Source of the DNA: CBDHHC01 sp050633205
Lineage (GTDB): Bacteria; Pseudomonadota; Alphaproteobacteria; Rhizobiales; CBDHHC01
Direction of reading: 5' to 3'
NCBI GenBank assembly: GCA_050633205.1
Contig: JBOEGA010000022.1
Span: 1-14,277, forward strand
Length of the DNA: 14,277 bases
The notes beneath the pieces are model-generated. The model was not told the origin of the DNA. It made no database searches and saw only the letters and a list, made by a program, of their open reading frames with translations. Each line of letters opens with the position of its first letter. The stretch's first letter is position 1. Shown here piece by piece: positions 5,923 through 12,592 of this stretch. The position numbers and the translations under genes are program-made.

Positions 5923-6774
5923 CTATCCGACCCGCACAATACTGCTTGTAAGCCCGCCATCAACAACCAGATCAGTTGCATTTATATAAGATGCATCATG
6001 AGAAAGCAGGAACAGTGCAGGATAAGCGACTTCCCAGCCCGTGCCTTGCCGTCCAAAAGGCAACGGCCTTGCTGCACGATTGGGACGTCCCGCGCTGGCC
6101 AGACGCCCAAGCGGCGTATCCATCAGTCCCGGAGACAGAATATTGGCCCGTATCCCTCTGGCCTGTCCCTCAAGTGCAGCAGCACGGCAAACGGATATAA
6201 GGGAAGATTTGGAAGCTTCATAGGCAGGCTGTCTGCTTAAAGGCGATCTGGATGCAACAGACGAGATAAAGACAATGGAACTTCCCGGCTCCAGTACTTC
6301 CAGCGCATATCTGGCAGTCAGAACATGTCCCCGTAGATTGACATCCATCACCTCATCCCAGGATTTTGCCGTCTGCTGTGAGAGAGATTTCCCATTCCCG
6401 ATACCAACATTGATGACAAGTCCGTCAAGACCTCCAAAAGCTGAGCTGGCTGTTTTTACCATCTCCTGAATTTGCTGCTCCTGAACCACATCAGCCTGAA
6501 TAGCAATTGCCTCACCTCCGGCCTTTGATATCTCCTGAACAGTATCCTCAGCTGCAGACAGATCAATATCTGCGCAGGCGACTTTAGCTCCTTCCCTGGA
6601 AATCAGAATACTCATGGCCTTGCCGTTGCCAATCGTTTCACCATCAGGACAGGGGCGCTGCCCGGCGCCAACAACAAGGATACGGCGGCCATCAAGTCTT
6701 CCACGAGCCACTTCTGTCCCCAGTGAAGGCGCATATAACTGCGCCGCCACTTTTATATCTTTTTGATTGCTCAT
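5923..6774 (-). CDS. Short-chain dehydrogenase/reductase (SDR)
   Basis: This 283-residue Rossmann-fold oxidoreductase is expected to interconvert an alcohol and a ketone with NAD(P). The cofactor site starts at VVGAG (34-38) and resumes at GNGKAMS (49-55) after an unusually long loop containing QRPCPDGETI. The usual classical spacing is TGxxxGIG. NVG (122-124) replaces the common NAG. Catalytic residues are Asn146, Ser172, Tyr185 and Lys189 (YEASK), all present. Asp71 after strand two (ADID, 68-71) suggests a preference for NAD over NADP. The C-terminus LVVDGGLTS is typical of the family. It is downstream of, and 18 bp from, the carboxymuconolactone-decarboxylase-like gene, so the two form an operon. 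Its stop lies one base from that of the VOC gene. Substrate unknown. Confidence 0.9.
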   Translation of the reverse strand: MSNQKDIKVAAQLYAPSLGTEVARGRLDGRRILVVGAGQRPCPDGETIGNGKAMSILISREGAKVACADIDLSAAEDTVQEISKAGGEAIAIQADVVQEQQIQEMVKTASSAFGGLDGLVINVGIGNGKSLSQQTAKSWDEVMDVNLRGHVLTARYALEVLEPGSSIVFISSVASRSPLSRQPAYEASKSSLISVCRAAALEGQARGIRANILSPGLMDTPLGRLASAGRPNRAARPLPFGRQGTGWEVAYPALFLLSHDASYINATDLVVDGGLTSSIVRVG

Positions 6775-6792
6775 TCTACGTTCTTTCTGGCC

Positions 6793-7314
6793 TTACAGAG
6801 CCGGCTTTTCTTCGATATCAACACCCGTATTTTCAAGAAAACGGGAGACCATCATGTAAAAACCAATAGTTAGCAGAAGCTCGGAAAGAAGCCGGGGAGA
6901 CAGTTTCTCCGAAACTTCGTTAAACAGTTCATCAGGCGCTTTGACATCTTTCACAACAGAATCCGTAAAACGGACTAAAAGCTGCTCCAGATCATCCAGT
7001 ACAGGTTCATCTGTTTCATTCAGAACGGCAGCGACCTTCTTCTCATCCAGCCCAACAGAAGCAGCAACTCTGCGATGTTGATAGATTTCGTAACTTGCAT
7101 CACTGAGAATACCAACACGGAGAATAACCAGTTCCCGCAATTTCGGGTCTAGCTCTGAAGCGGTCAGAATGGCTCCGCCCATTTTTAAAAAACCGGGAGC
7201 AACAGTGGGAGCATGTGCCAGCATACGATAAATATTTAGTGGGGGTGCCTTTTTAATTGTTTCTGCCAGTTTTTCAGGAAGGTCATTCAGATCATGATAG
7301 GGAATTCTTGCCAT
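6793..7314 (-). CDS. Carboxymuconolactone decarboxylase (CMD/AhpD-fold) family protein
   Basis: This helical protein of 173 residues is read from the ATG at 7312-7314, which has a strong GGAGG five bases upstream (7320-7324 on +). An in-frame ATG at 7404 would add 30 residues (FRLVFNPLSEFWR...) that do not resemble the family and lack a ribosome site, so I reject it. The core ELDPKLRELVILRVGILSDASYEIYQHRRVAASVGL matches the CMD domain. The position often occupied by Cys in SRCEYEWAQH is Ser/Ala here, so the thiol chemistry of AhpD-type members is absent. The QH pair is kept. Such proteins commonly sit in aromatic, lactone and xenobiotic catabolic clusters and are often of unproven function. 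It is the first gene of the operon with the SDR, under the control region next to the LacI gene. Confidence 0.85.
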   Translation of the reverse strand: MARIPYHDLNDLPEKLAETIKKAPPLNIYRMLAHAPTVAPGFLKMGGAILTASELDPKLRELVILRVGILSDASYEIYQHRRVAASVGLDEKKVAAVLNETDEPVLDDLEQLLVRFTDSVVKDVKAPDELFNEVSEKLSPRLLSELLLTIGFYMMVSRFLENTGVDIEEKPAL

Positions 7315-7406
7315 TTTTACCTCCGGCAGCACCTCATGGACAGGGAGGAAGCTGCAACGCCAAAACTCCGACAAAGGATTGAAAACAAGTCGGAAATCAG
7401 CCAAAT

Positions 7407-7436
7407 TTGAACAGTTTTATATAATATCACTATATT
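7407..7436 (+). promoter_or_regulatory. Candidate promoter of the LacI-family gene
   Basis: TTGAAC (7407-7412) and TATATT (7431-7436) are separated by 18 bp, a fair sigma-70-like pair. Transcription would start near 7443, placing the 18-bp palindrome just downstream of the start. The region is AT-rich and other hexamers (such as TATAAT at 7420) compete, so the assignment is tentative. Confidence 0.3.
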
Positions 7437-7458
7437 TTACGACATCTTTATGAGATTG

Positions 7459-7476
7459 TATAAAAACGTTTTTATA
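7459..7476. promoter_or_regulatory. Perfect 18-bp palindrome, predicted LacI-family operator
   Basis: TATAAAAACGTTTTTATA is a perfect palindrome with a central CG step. LacI/PurR-type regulators insert their hinge helices at such a step. It lies 72 bp before the regulator's ATG, between it and the divergent CMD-SDR operon, so one protein bound here could control both. The operator role is inferred from architecture and position. Confidence 0.65.
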
Positions 7477-7484
7477 TAGAGGAT

Positions 7485-7506
7485 GCAATATATTCAATAG
7501 TATTGC
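7485..7506. promoter_or_regulatory. Second dyad in the LacI-gene leader
   Basis: GCAATA (7485-7490) and TATTGC (7501-7506) are perfect inverted copies around a 10-bp AT-rich spacer, 42 bp before the LacI-family ATG. It could bind another regulator or form a weak stem in the leader RNA. Confidence 0.3.
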
Positions 7507-7548
7507 CTGTATATTTCTATGGGATCTGGCTCCGGGGAGAATTTTTAA

Positions 7549-8562
7549 ATGGCTGGAAAAGTATCTGTCCGTGATGTGGCAAAAGAAGCTGGTGTCTCAA
7601 TCGGCAGTGTCTCCCGTGTGCTGAATGGCGGCACCTATGTTAGTACGGACCTTCGAAATAAAGTTATGAGTGCAGTTGAAAAACTGGGCTACCAGCCCGA
7701 TGCCAACGCACGCAACCTGCGCATGGGTCACAGCAAAACCATTGGCTGCCTGATACCGGATCTCGCAAACCCCCTCTATGCCGCACATGTATCTGCTATT
7801 GAGGACCGCCTGCAGGAAGATGGCTATATGCTCCTGCTCGGTAGTAGCAAGGGTAGTCAGCTACGTGAAAAGGGGCTTATGAATCTGTTTATCAGCCGCA
7901 GTATGGATGGCATTATCGCTGCTCCCTTGCGTGAGGAGACAGGGGAGCAGCTTGACATATTTACCCGGTGCCCGCTTCCACTGGTAATAGTTGACCGTGA
8001 TATGGAGGCCCCTGGAGACAGAGTTGTCATCGACCACAGTGGAGGAGTGCAAAAGGTGCTGGAATATCTCTTTTCTCTCGGTCACAGGAGAATTATATTG
8101 CTGACTCCGGGGACTGATATCCGGCCCGGCCGTGAACGAATAACAGGCTATTATGAGGCCCATAAAAAAGCTGGCATTGCAGTTGATCCCAGCCTTATCA
8201 GGGCAATCAATCCACGCCTGATAAGCAGTTATGAAGATGTCAGGGGGCTACTCACATCCAAAGCGCCTCCAACAGCCATTATAGGTTTGGGAACGCAGAT
8301 TTTATCTGCTGCCATGAGGGCCGTATACGATGCAGGTCTGACCATTCCAGGCGACATGTCCATTGTTGGAATAGGAACTCCGGATACAGCTGAATTTGCC
8401 TATCCTCCCATGACAATGCTGCGTTTTGACCTTGAGGACTATGGGCGCACGGCTGCCGATTTAATACTGGATCGGATAAGTTCTGGAGAAAGGTCTGCGC
8501 CGCATCATATTGTAAAACCCATGGAGCTGGTGATAGCAGGGTCTTGTGGTCCGGTAAAATAG
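7549..8562 (+). CDS. LacI/GalR-family transcriptional regulator
   Basis: This 337-residue repressor has the standard layout. The helix-turn-helix is VSVRDVAKEAGVSIGSVSRVLNG (about 5-27). The hinge segment PDANARNLRMG (50-60) contains Leu57, which would intercalate at a central CG. A periplasmic-binding-protein-like ligand domain runs from KTIGCLIPDLANPLYA (63-78) to MELVIAGSC near the end. GGGGAG at about 7533-7538 precedes the ATG by ten bases. It faces away from the CMD-SDR operon, with the 18-bp CG-centred palindrome between them, so repression of itself and that operon is the simplest model. Family members usually sense sugars or nucleosides. Here a sugar operon lies convergently only eight bases away, but a catabolic ligand is equally possible. 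Confidence 0.95.
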   Translation: MAGKVSVRDVAKEAGVSIGSVSRVLNGGTYVSTDLRNKVMSAVEKLGYQPDANARNLRMGHSKTIGCLIPDLANPLYAAHVSAIEDRLQEDGYMLLLGSSKGSQLREKGLMNLFISRSMDGIIAAPLREETGEQLDIFTRCPLPLVIVDRDMEAPGDRVVIDHSGGVQKVLEYLFSLGHRRIILLTPGTDIRPGRERITGYYEAHKKAGIAVDPSLIRAINPRLISSYEDVRGLLTSKAPPTAIIGLGTQILSAAMRAVYDAGLTIPGDMSIVGIGTPDTAEFAYPPMTMLRFDLEDYGRTAADLILDRISSGERSAPHHIVKPMELVIAGSCGPVK

Positions 8563-8570
8563 ATCTCAGT

Positions 8571-9692
8571 TCACGTTTGCTCCTGACCTGCGTTGTCAAA
8601 AAATGCTCTTATGGCACCAGTGACACTGTTAATTTCCTCACGTGTCAGTTCCGGAAATATAGGTAGGCTTAACTGTGTAGCTATGATTTTTTCCGTAACC
8701 GGGAAGTCTCCGGCTTTATACCCTAGATCTTTCGCAGCTGGTTGCAGGTGTAGCGGGATAGGGTAATGGATAGCACAGCCTATATTGCGATCAGTCAGAA
8801 ATTTTTGCAATTCATCTCGCCGCTCAGTCCTTATGACAAAGTTATGATACACCGCATATTCATCACCGCTGTCCCTTGGGACAGTCACTATATCTTTCAG
8901 CCCCTGTTGGTAGAGCCCTGCAATGGTCCTGAAGCTATTGGTAATATCATCAAAATATTTCAGTTTAAGCAGCCCCATCGCTGCCAGCATAGTATCCAGC
9001 CTTGAGTTCAGTCCCCATGATGCACATTCATTACGATTGACCAGCCCATGATTTCTCATGGTTTTCAGCTTTTCATAAAGTTCGGGATCAGAGAAAGTCA
9101 TAAAACCGCCATCCCCCATCACAAACAGGTTTTTGAGCGGATGCAGACTAAAGCAGCCAATATCTCCCAGACTGCCAGCCGGACGACCTTTATATTTTGC
9201 ACCAATAGCCTGTGCCGCATCCTCTATCACATACAGATTATGCGCTTTGGCAATATCATTAATCTGATCCATTCTGGCGGTCCGGCCAGTAAGATGGATC
9301 GGCATAATTGCTTTTGTTCTATTGGTAACAGCTCGCTCAATACTCTCGGGATTAATATTATAATCCTCCGAGATATCTGCAAATCGTATAGTTGCACCAA
9401 CTGCAGCAATCGCCCCCGCAGAGGCAATAAAAGAGTTGGGAGCCGTAATAACTTCATCACCCGGACCAATGCCAAGCGCTCTCATGGCAAGGATAAGCGC
9501 ATCTGTCCCGTTAGCTACCGTGAGTGCATATTCGGTCTCACATAAAGCCGCCAGTTCAGTTTCAAACTGTTCCACCTCTGGTCCCATAACATAAGCCCCG
9601 GAAGAAGCAACACGCTGGAAAGTCTCGTCTATTTCCTGCTTATAAGCCTGATACTGACGTGACAGATCAACAAACGGAACTTTTACACTCAT
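8571..9692 (-). CDS. DegT/DnrJ/EryC1/StrS-family sugar aminotransferase (distal paralogue)
   Basis: This 373-residue PLP enzyme is predicted to transfer an amino group to a keto sugar nucleotide. VANGTDALILAMRALGIGPGDEVI (59-82) binds the cofactor phosphate. VIEDAAQA (155-162) holds Asp158, which pairs with the pyridine nitrogen. FSLHPLKNL (181-189) holds Lys187, the Schiff-base Lys. GDGG, then MRNHGL and LNSRLDT follow, as in the DegT family. The C-terminal IHYPIPLHLQPA is also typical. AAAGAG lies eight bases before the ATG, which overlaps the stop of the preceding aminotransferase by four bases (ATGA). It is the last gene of the operon and ends eight bases from the convergent LacI gene, leaving no space for a separate terminator. 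Sugar and amination position are unknown. Confidence 0.92.
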   Translation of the reverse strand: MSVKVPFVDLSRQYQAYKQEIDETFQRVASSGAYVMGPEVEQFETELAALCETEYALTVANGTDALILAMRALGIGPGDEVITAPNSFIASAGAIAAVGATIRFADISEDYNINPESIERAVTNRTKAIMPIHLTGRTARMDQINDIAKAHNLYVIEDAAQAIGAKYKGRPAGSLGDIGCFSLHPLKNLFVMGDGGFMTFSDPELYEKLKTMRNHGLVNRNECASWGLNSRLDTMLAAMGLLKLKYFDDITNSFRTIAGLYQQGLKDIVTVPRDSGDEYAVYHNFVIRTERRDELQKFLTDRNIGCAIHYPIPLHLQPAAKDLGYKAGDFPVTEKIIATQLSLPIFPELTREEINSVTGAIRAFFDNAGQEQT

Positions 9693-10843
9693 GAATAAAA
9701 CTCTTTAATTGCTGCAATCATCTGGTCAAGTTGATCATTTGTAATAAATTCATGAACAGGAAGCGACAAAGTTGAATTGCAGATAGCCTCAGCCATAGGG
9801 AAATCGCCTGCCTTATAGCCATACTCTTTTGCAGCCGGCTGCAAATGCATTGGAATTGGATAATGCACCTTTGCATCAATGCCTCTGCTTTCAAGATAAG
9901 CCTGCAACTCATCTCTTCTGGCAAACCGTAAAGAATATATATGGTAAACCTGCCTGATATGATCAGCCTCACGAGGCGGGATCATTACACCATCTATGCC
10001 TGTCAGATGCTTATCAAGATACAGGGCATTCGAAATCCGTTTGTCTGTAATGTCTGGCAGTTTATCCAGCAAATGATCCGCAACAACAGCCTGCACAGTA
10101 TCAAGACGTGAATTATAGGCAAAGACATCACAATGGTCTCTGTCCCTCAATCCATGATTGCGCAACAGCCGTATTTTATTCGCAAAGTCCTCATCATTGG
10201 TGCAGATAACGCCTCCATCACCCCATACATTCAAATTCTTTAGGGGATGCATGGAAAAGCAGCCGGCGGTTCCATAAGTACCTGCAGGACGACCTTTATA
10301 CTGAGCTGTAATAGCGTGGCATGCATCCTCAACTATATGCAATTCATTATCTTTGGCGATCTGCTGTATCGGGTCCATATCGCACGGTTTTCCAGACCAG
10401 TGTACAGGCAGAATAGCCTTTGTATTTTTTGTAATGGCAATTTCAATTAATTCGGGGTCAATATTATAGTCATTGCGGGCATCAACAAACACTGGCTTCG
10501 CACCCGCAGTAACAATCGCACCAATGGTGGCATAAAAAGTAAATGGAGTTGTTATAACTTCATCACCCGGCCCAACACCAATAGCTTTCAAAGAGAGAAA
10601 CAGGGCATCCGTCCCGCTCCCCACACCCACCGCAAATTTTGCCCCGGCCTGTTTTGCAAAACGCGCTTCGAAAGCATCCACAGCCCGACCTAATGTAAAG
10701 TCACCTTTCTGTACAACCTCACCAACCTTATCCAGAATTTTCTGATAATCAGAAAATTGCTCTTTCAGATAGTTATGACTGATATCACAACGATCCGTCT
10801 GATCATATTGATCCGGAAGAAAGTTTTCAATTTCATTTGCCAT
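9689..10843 (-). CDS. DegT/DnrJ/EryC1/StrS-family sugar aminotransferase (proximal paralogue)
   Basis: This second full PLP-dependent aminotransferase has 384 residues and is plainly homologous to its downstream neighbour; both share KGRPAG, a GCFS-x-HPLKNL core, RNHGL and a NSRLDT segment. Key residues are the GSGTDALFLSLKAIG phosphate loop (76-90), Asp173 in VEDACHA and the Schiff-base Lys202 in HPLKNL. It has about 20 extra N-terminal residues (MANEIENFLPDQYDQTDRCD) rich in acids. The ATG lies 14 bases after the epimerase stop, with AAGG just before it. Two complete, divergent copies suggest two amination steps or two substrates, not a recent duplication. Typical partners are a 4,6-dehydratase or another keto-sugar-generating enzyme, for which the upstream SDR or alcohol dehydrogenase are candidates. 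Confidence 0.92.
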   Translation of the reverse strand: MANEIENFLPDQYDQTDRCDISHNYLKEQFSDYQKILDKVGEVVQKGDFTLGRAVDAFEARFAKQAGAKFAVGVGSGTDALFLSLKAIGVGPGDEVITTPFTFYATIGAIVTAGAKPVFVDARNDYNIDPELIEIAITKNTKAILPVHWSGKPCDMDPIQQIAKDNELHIVEDACHAITAQYKGRPAGTYGTAGCFSMHPLKNLNVWGDGGVICTNDEDFANKIRLLRNHGLRDRDHCDVFAYNSRLDTVQAVVADHLLDKLPDITDKRISNALYLDKHLTGIDGVMIPPREADHIRQVYHIYSLRFARRDELQAYLESRGIDAKVHYPIPMHLQPAAKEYGYKAGDFPMAEAICNSTLSLPVHEFITNDQLDQMIAAIKEFYS

Positions 10844-10857
10844 GTGCCTTGACCAAT

Positions 10858-11862
10858 CTATTTCTTGTGAGTGTAAACTTTGGGGAGAGCTTTAATAGTA
10901 TCAATATTCTTCTGTACCCATTTATAGGTATCAGCAATCCCGTCTTCGAGGTTGTATTTAGGCGTCCAGCCCAGCTCTGTTTCAGCTTTTTTGGAATCCA
11001 TAAAATAGGCAGGGTCTTTCGCCGGGCGGTCTGCAGTAATTTCAGTAAAGCTGTTTATATCAACGTCTGCGCTTTCTGCAATTTGCTCCACTAGCTCACG
11101 GATAGTAACAAACTCGCTGGTAGAAAAATGGTATATCTCCCCCGATTTGCCATCTGTCATTGCTTTCAGGATTCCGCTGCTGACATCCTTGCCATGAATA
11201 AATGCCCGAATAGATGTTCCGCCACCATGAAGCGGAAGTGTTTCGCCCGTAAGAGCACAATAAATTGCCCGCGGTGTAATGCGATAAAGCTGTTGCCCGC
11301 TTCCATAAAAATTGGCAAAGCGGCACAGAATAACCGGGAAATTATACTGTCTGTGATAAGCCATCAGGCTCATGTCAATCGCTGCATGAGAAACCGCATA
11401 GGGAGTTGATGGATTATAGTTCGTACTCTCGGCAATCAACCCGTCAGTATGCCCATAGACTTCAGGTGTGGAAATGCGGATATAACGTTTCAGGAATGAA
11501 GCTTTCTTCAGCGCATTGTGAATTTTTACCTTGGCAACAATATTGGAGTTATACCATTGCTCGGGCCAGTCCCAGCTCTGTGCAACCATTCCCTGGCCTG
11601 CAAAATCAACAATAAAATCAGGTTGTTCAGACATTATCAGATCAATAATTTTACTATTGTCTGTATTCAGGTCAAGTTTATGATATTTGAAGTTTGAAAG
11701 CCTGGAGCTTTTCTTGTATGGCAGAAAAATATCCTGCGGTTCCTCCGAGCGGCTGGTGCCAATTATCTGAATATTCTGTTCTAGAGCTTTATGGACAAAA
11801 CAGGCCCCGGCAAATGAAGTGCTTCCCAGTACAACACCTTTTTTGAATTCTTGTTCTGTCAT
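10858..11862 (-). CDS. NAD-dependent epimerase/dehydratase-like extended SDR with altered catalytic motif
   Basis: This 334-residue extended SDR is expected to modify a nucleotide sugar. I start it at the ATG at 11860-11862, one base after the upstream stop and preceded by GGAAG (11868-11872 on +). An in-frame ATG at 12021 would add 53 residues lying entirely inside the nucleotidyltransferase gene. The nucleotide loop is VVLGSTSFAG (10-19), a variant of GxTGFxG. The active-site region reads ISTPEVYGHTDG (130-141) and PYAVSHAAID (154-163). The usual YxxxK is therefore Y155-x3-H159, and the Asp of the dehydratase DE pair is Pro133 while Glu134 is kept. RFANFYGSGQ (181-190) and IRAFIHGKDV (218-227) match the family. 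The missing Lys should impair classical hydride chemistry, so the reaction may be unusual or the protein may be a binding partner. Confidence 0.85.
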   Translation of the reverse strand: MTEQEFKKGVVLGSTSFAGACFVHKALEQNIQIIGTSRSEEPQDIFLPYKKSSRLSNFKYHKLDLNTDNSKIIDLIMSEQPDFIVDFAGQGMVAQSWDWPEQWYNSNIVAKVKIHNALKKASFLKRYIRISTPEVYGHTDGLIAESTNYNPSTPYAVSHAAIDMSLMAYHRQYNFPVILCRFANFYGSGQQLYRITPRAIYCALTGETLPLHGGGTSIRAFIHGKDVSSGILKAMTDGKSGEIYHFSTSEFVTIRELVEQIAESADVDINSFTEITADRPAKDPAYFMDSKKAETELGWTPKYNLEDGIADTYKWVQKNIDTIKALPKVYTHKK

Positions 11863-11863
11863 T

Positions 11864-12592
11864 TTAACTTCCGAATTGGTGGTAAAGGCTTTGAACGAGA
11901 TGCTTGTCATTCTCAGCTTTTTGATAGGTTTCAGGTGTGCCGATATCCAGATGGTAATCAGCATTCTCCCAGGCGAGTATGCGCCCCGTAAATTGAGGAA
12001 TAATATCCAGTGAAATTTCAAAATGCTTTTTATTGATGCTCATCGCATAGAGCGCGACTTCCGGTTCCATAATAAAAACAGCCCCGTTAGCCAGGTTCGT
12101 TGGTGGGTTCTCTACCTTTTCATAAAATTCTGTAACCAGATTGTTATGGTCAAGTTGAACCACACCACACTGCCTTGGATCAGGCGGAATAAATGTCATC
12201 ATCGTAATCGCGGTTCCTGCCATACGTTCCTTATGTGCCTTAATAAAAGCCGGAAAATCAGTGAGGCACAGGTTATCCGCATGGGCGAGAAGAAAAGGTT
12301 CATCAAGAAAATGCTGAGCATTCTTTTTCAATGTGCCACCAGTACCAAGAAGCTCCTCCTCCTCAATGCAGGTAATATTCTTTTTATGAGGACTGCTATC
12401 TATAAAAGTCCTGACAGCGTCTGCATGATAATGCAGGTTAATATAAAAATGTGTAATGCCCGCCAGAGACAGAAGATCAAGCCAGTAGCCCAGCAACGGT
12501 TTGCCATTAACAGGCACAAGGCATTTTGGTATTGTATTCGTGATAGGCTTAAGACGTTCGCCAAGCCCTGCCGCAAGTAAAAGTGCTTTCAT
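11864..12592 (-). CDS. Sugar-1-phosphate nucleotidyltransferase
   Basis: This 242-residue NTP-transferase activates a sugar-1-phosphate to a nucleotide sugar. The N-terminal signature LLAAGLGERLKPITNTIPKCL (5-25) binds the NTP. LGTGGTLKK (82-90) contacts the base and Asp106 in AHADNL binds the metal. ANGAVFIME and DIGTPETY are also typical of the RfbA/MurU/HddC fold. The ATG overlaps the stop of the HldE-like gene by four bases, and its stop is one base before the epimerase ATG, so all three are translationally coupled. Next to a heptose-type kinase, a GDP-heptose-forming HddC-like role is attractive, but base and sugar specificity cannot be read from these motifs. Confidence 0.9.
   Translation of the reverse strand: MKALLLAAGLGERLKPITNTIPKCLVPVNGKPLLGYWLDLLSLAGITHFYINLHYHADAVRTFIDSSPHKKNITCIEEEELLGTGGTLKKNAQHFLDEPFLLAHADNLCLTDFPAFIKAHKERMAGTAITMMTFIPPDPRQCGVVQLDHNNLVTEFYEKVENPPTNLANGAVFIMEPEVALYAMSINKKHFEISLDIIPQFTGRILAWENADYHLDIGTPETYQKAENDKHLVQSLYHQFGS

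Noticed and set aside
7315..7404. N-terminal extension of the CMD-family protein from an upstream ATG
   Set aside because: The GGAGG before the ATG at 7312-7314 and lack of family resemblance upstream favour the shorter protein.
8563..8570. Bidirectional terminator between the LacI and aminotransferase genes
   Set aside because: Only eight bases separate the convergent stops and no stem is visible there.
11863..12021. 53-residue N-terminal extension of the epimerase-like protein
   Set aside because: It lies inside the nucleotidyltransferase gene in another frame. The GGAAG-preceded ATG at 11860-11862 fits the coupled-operon layout.
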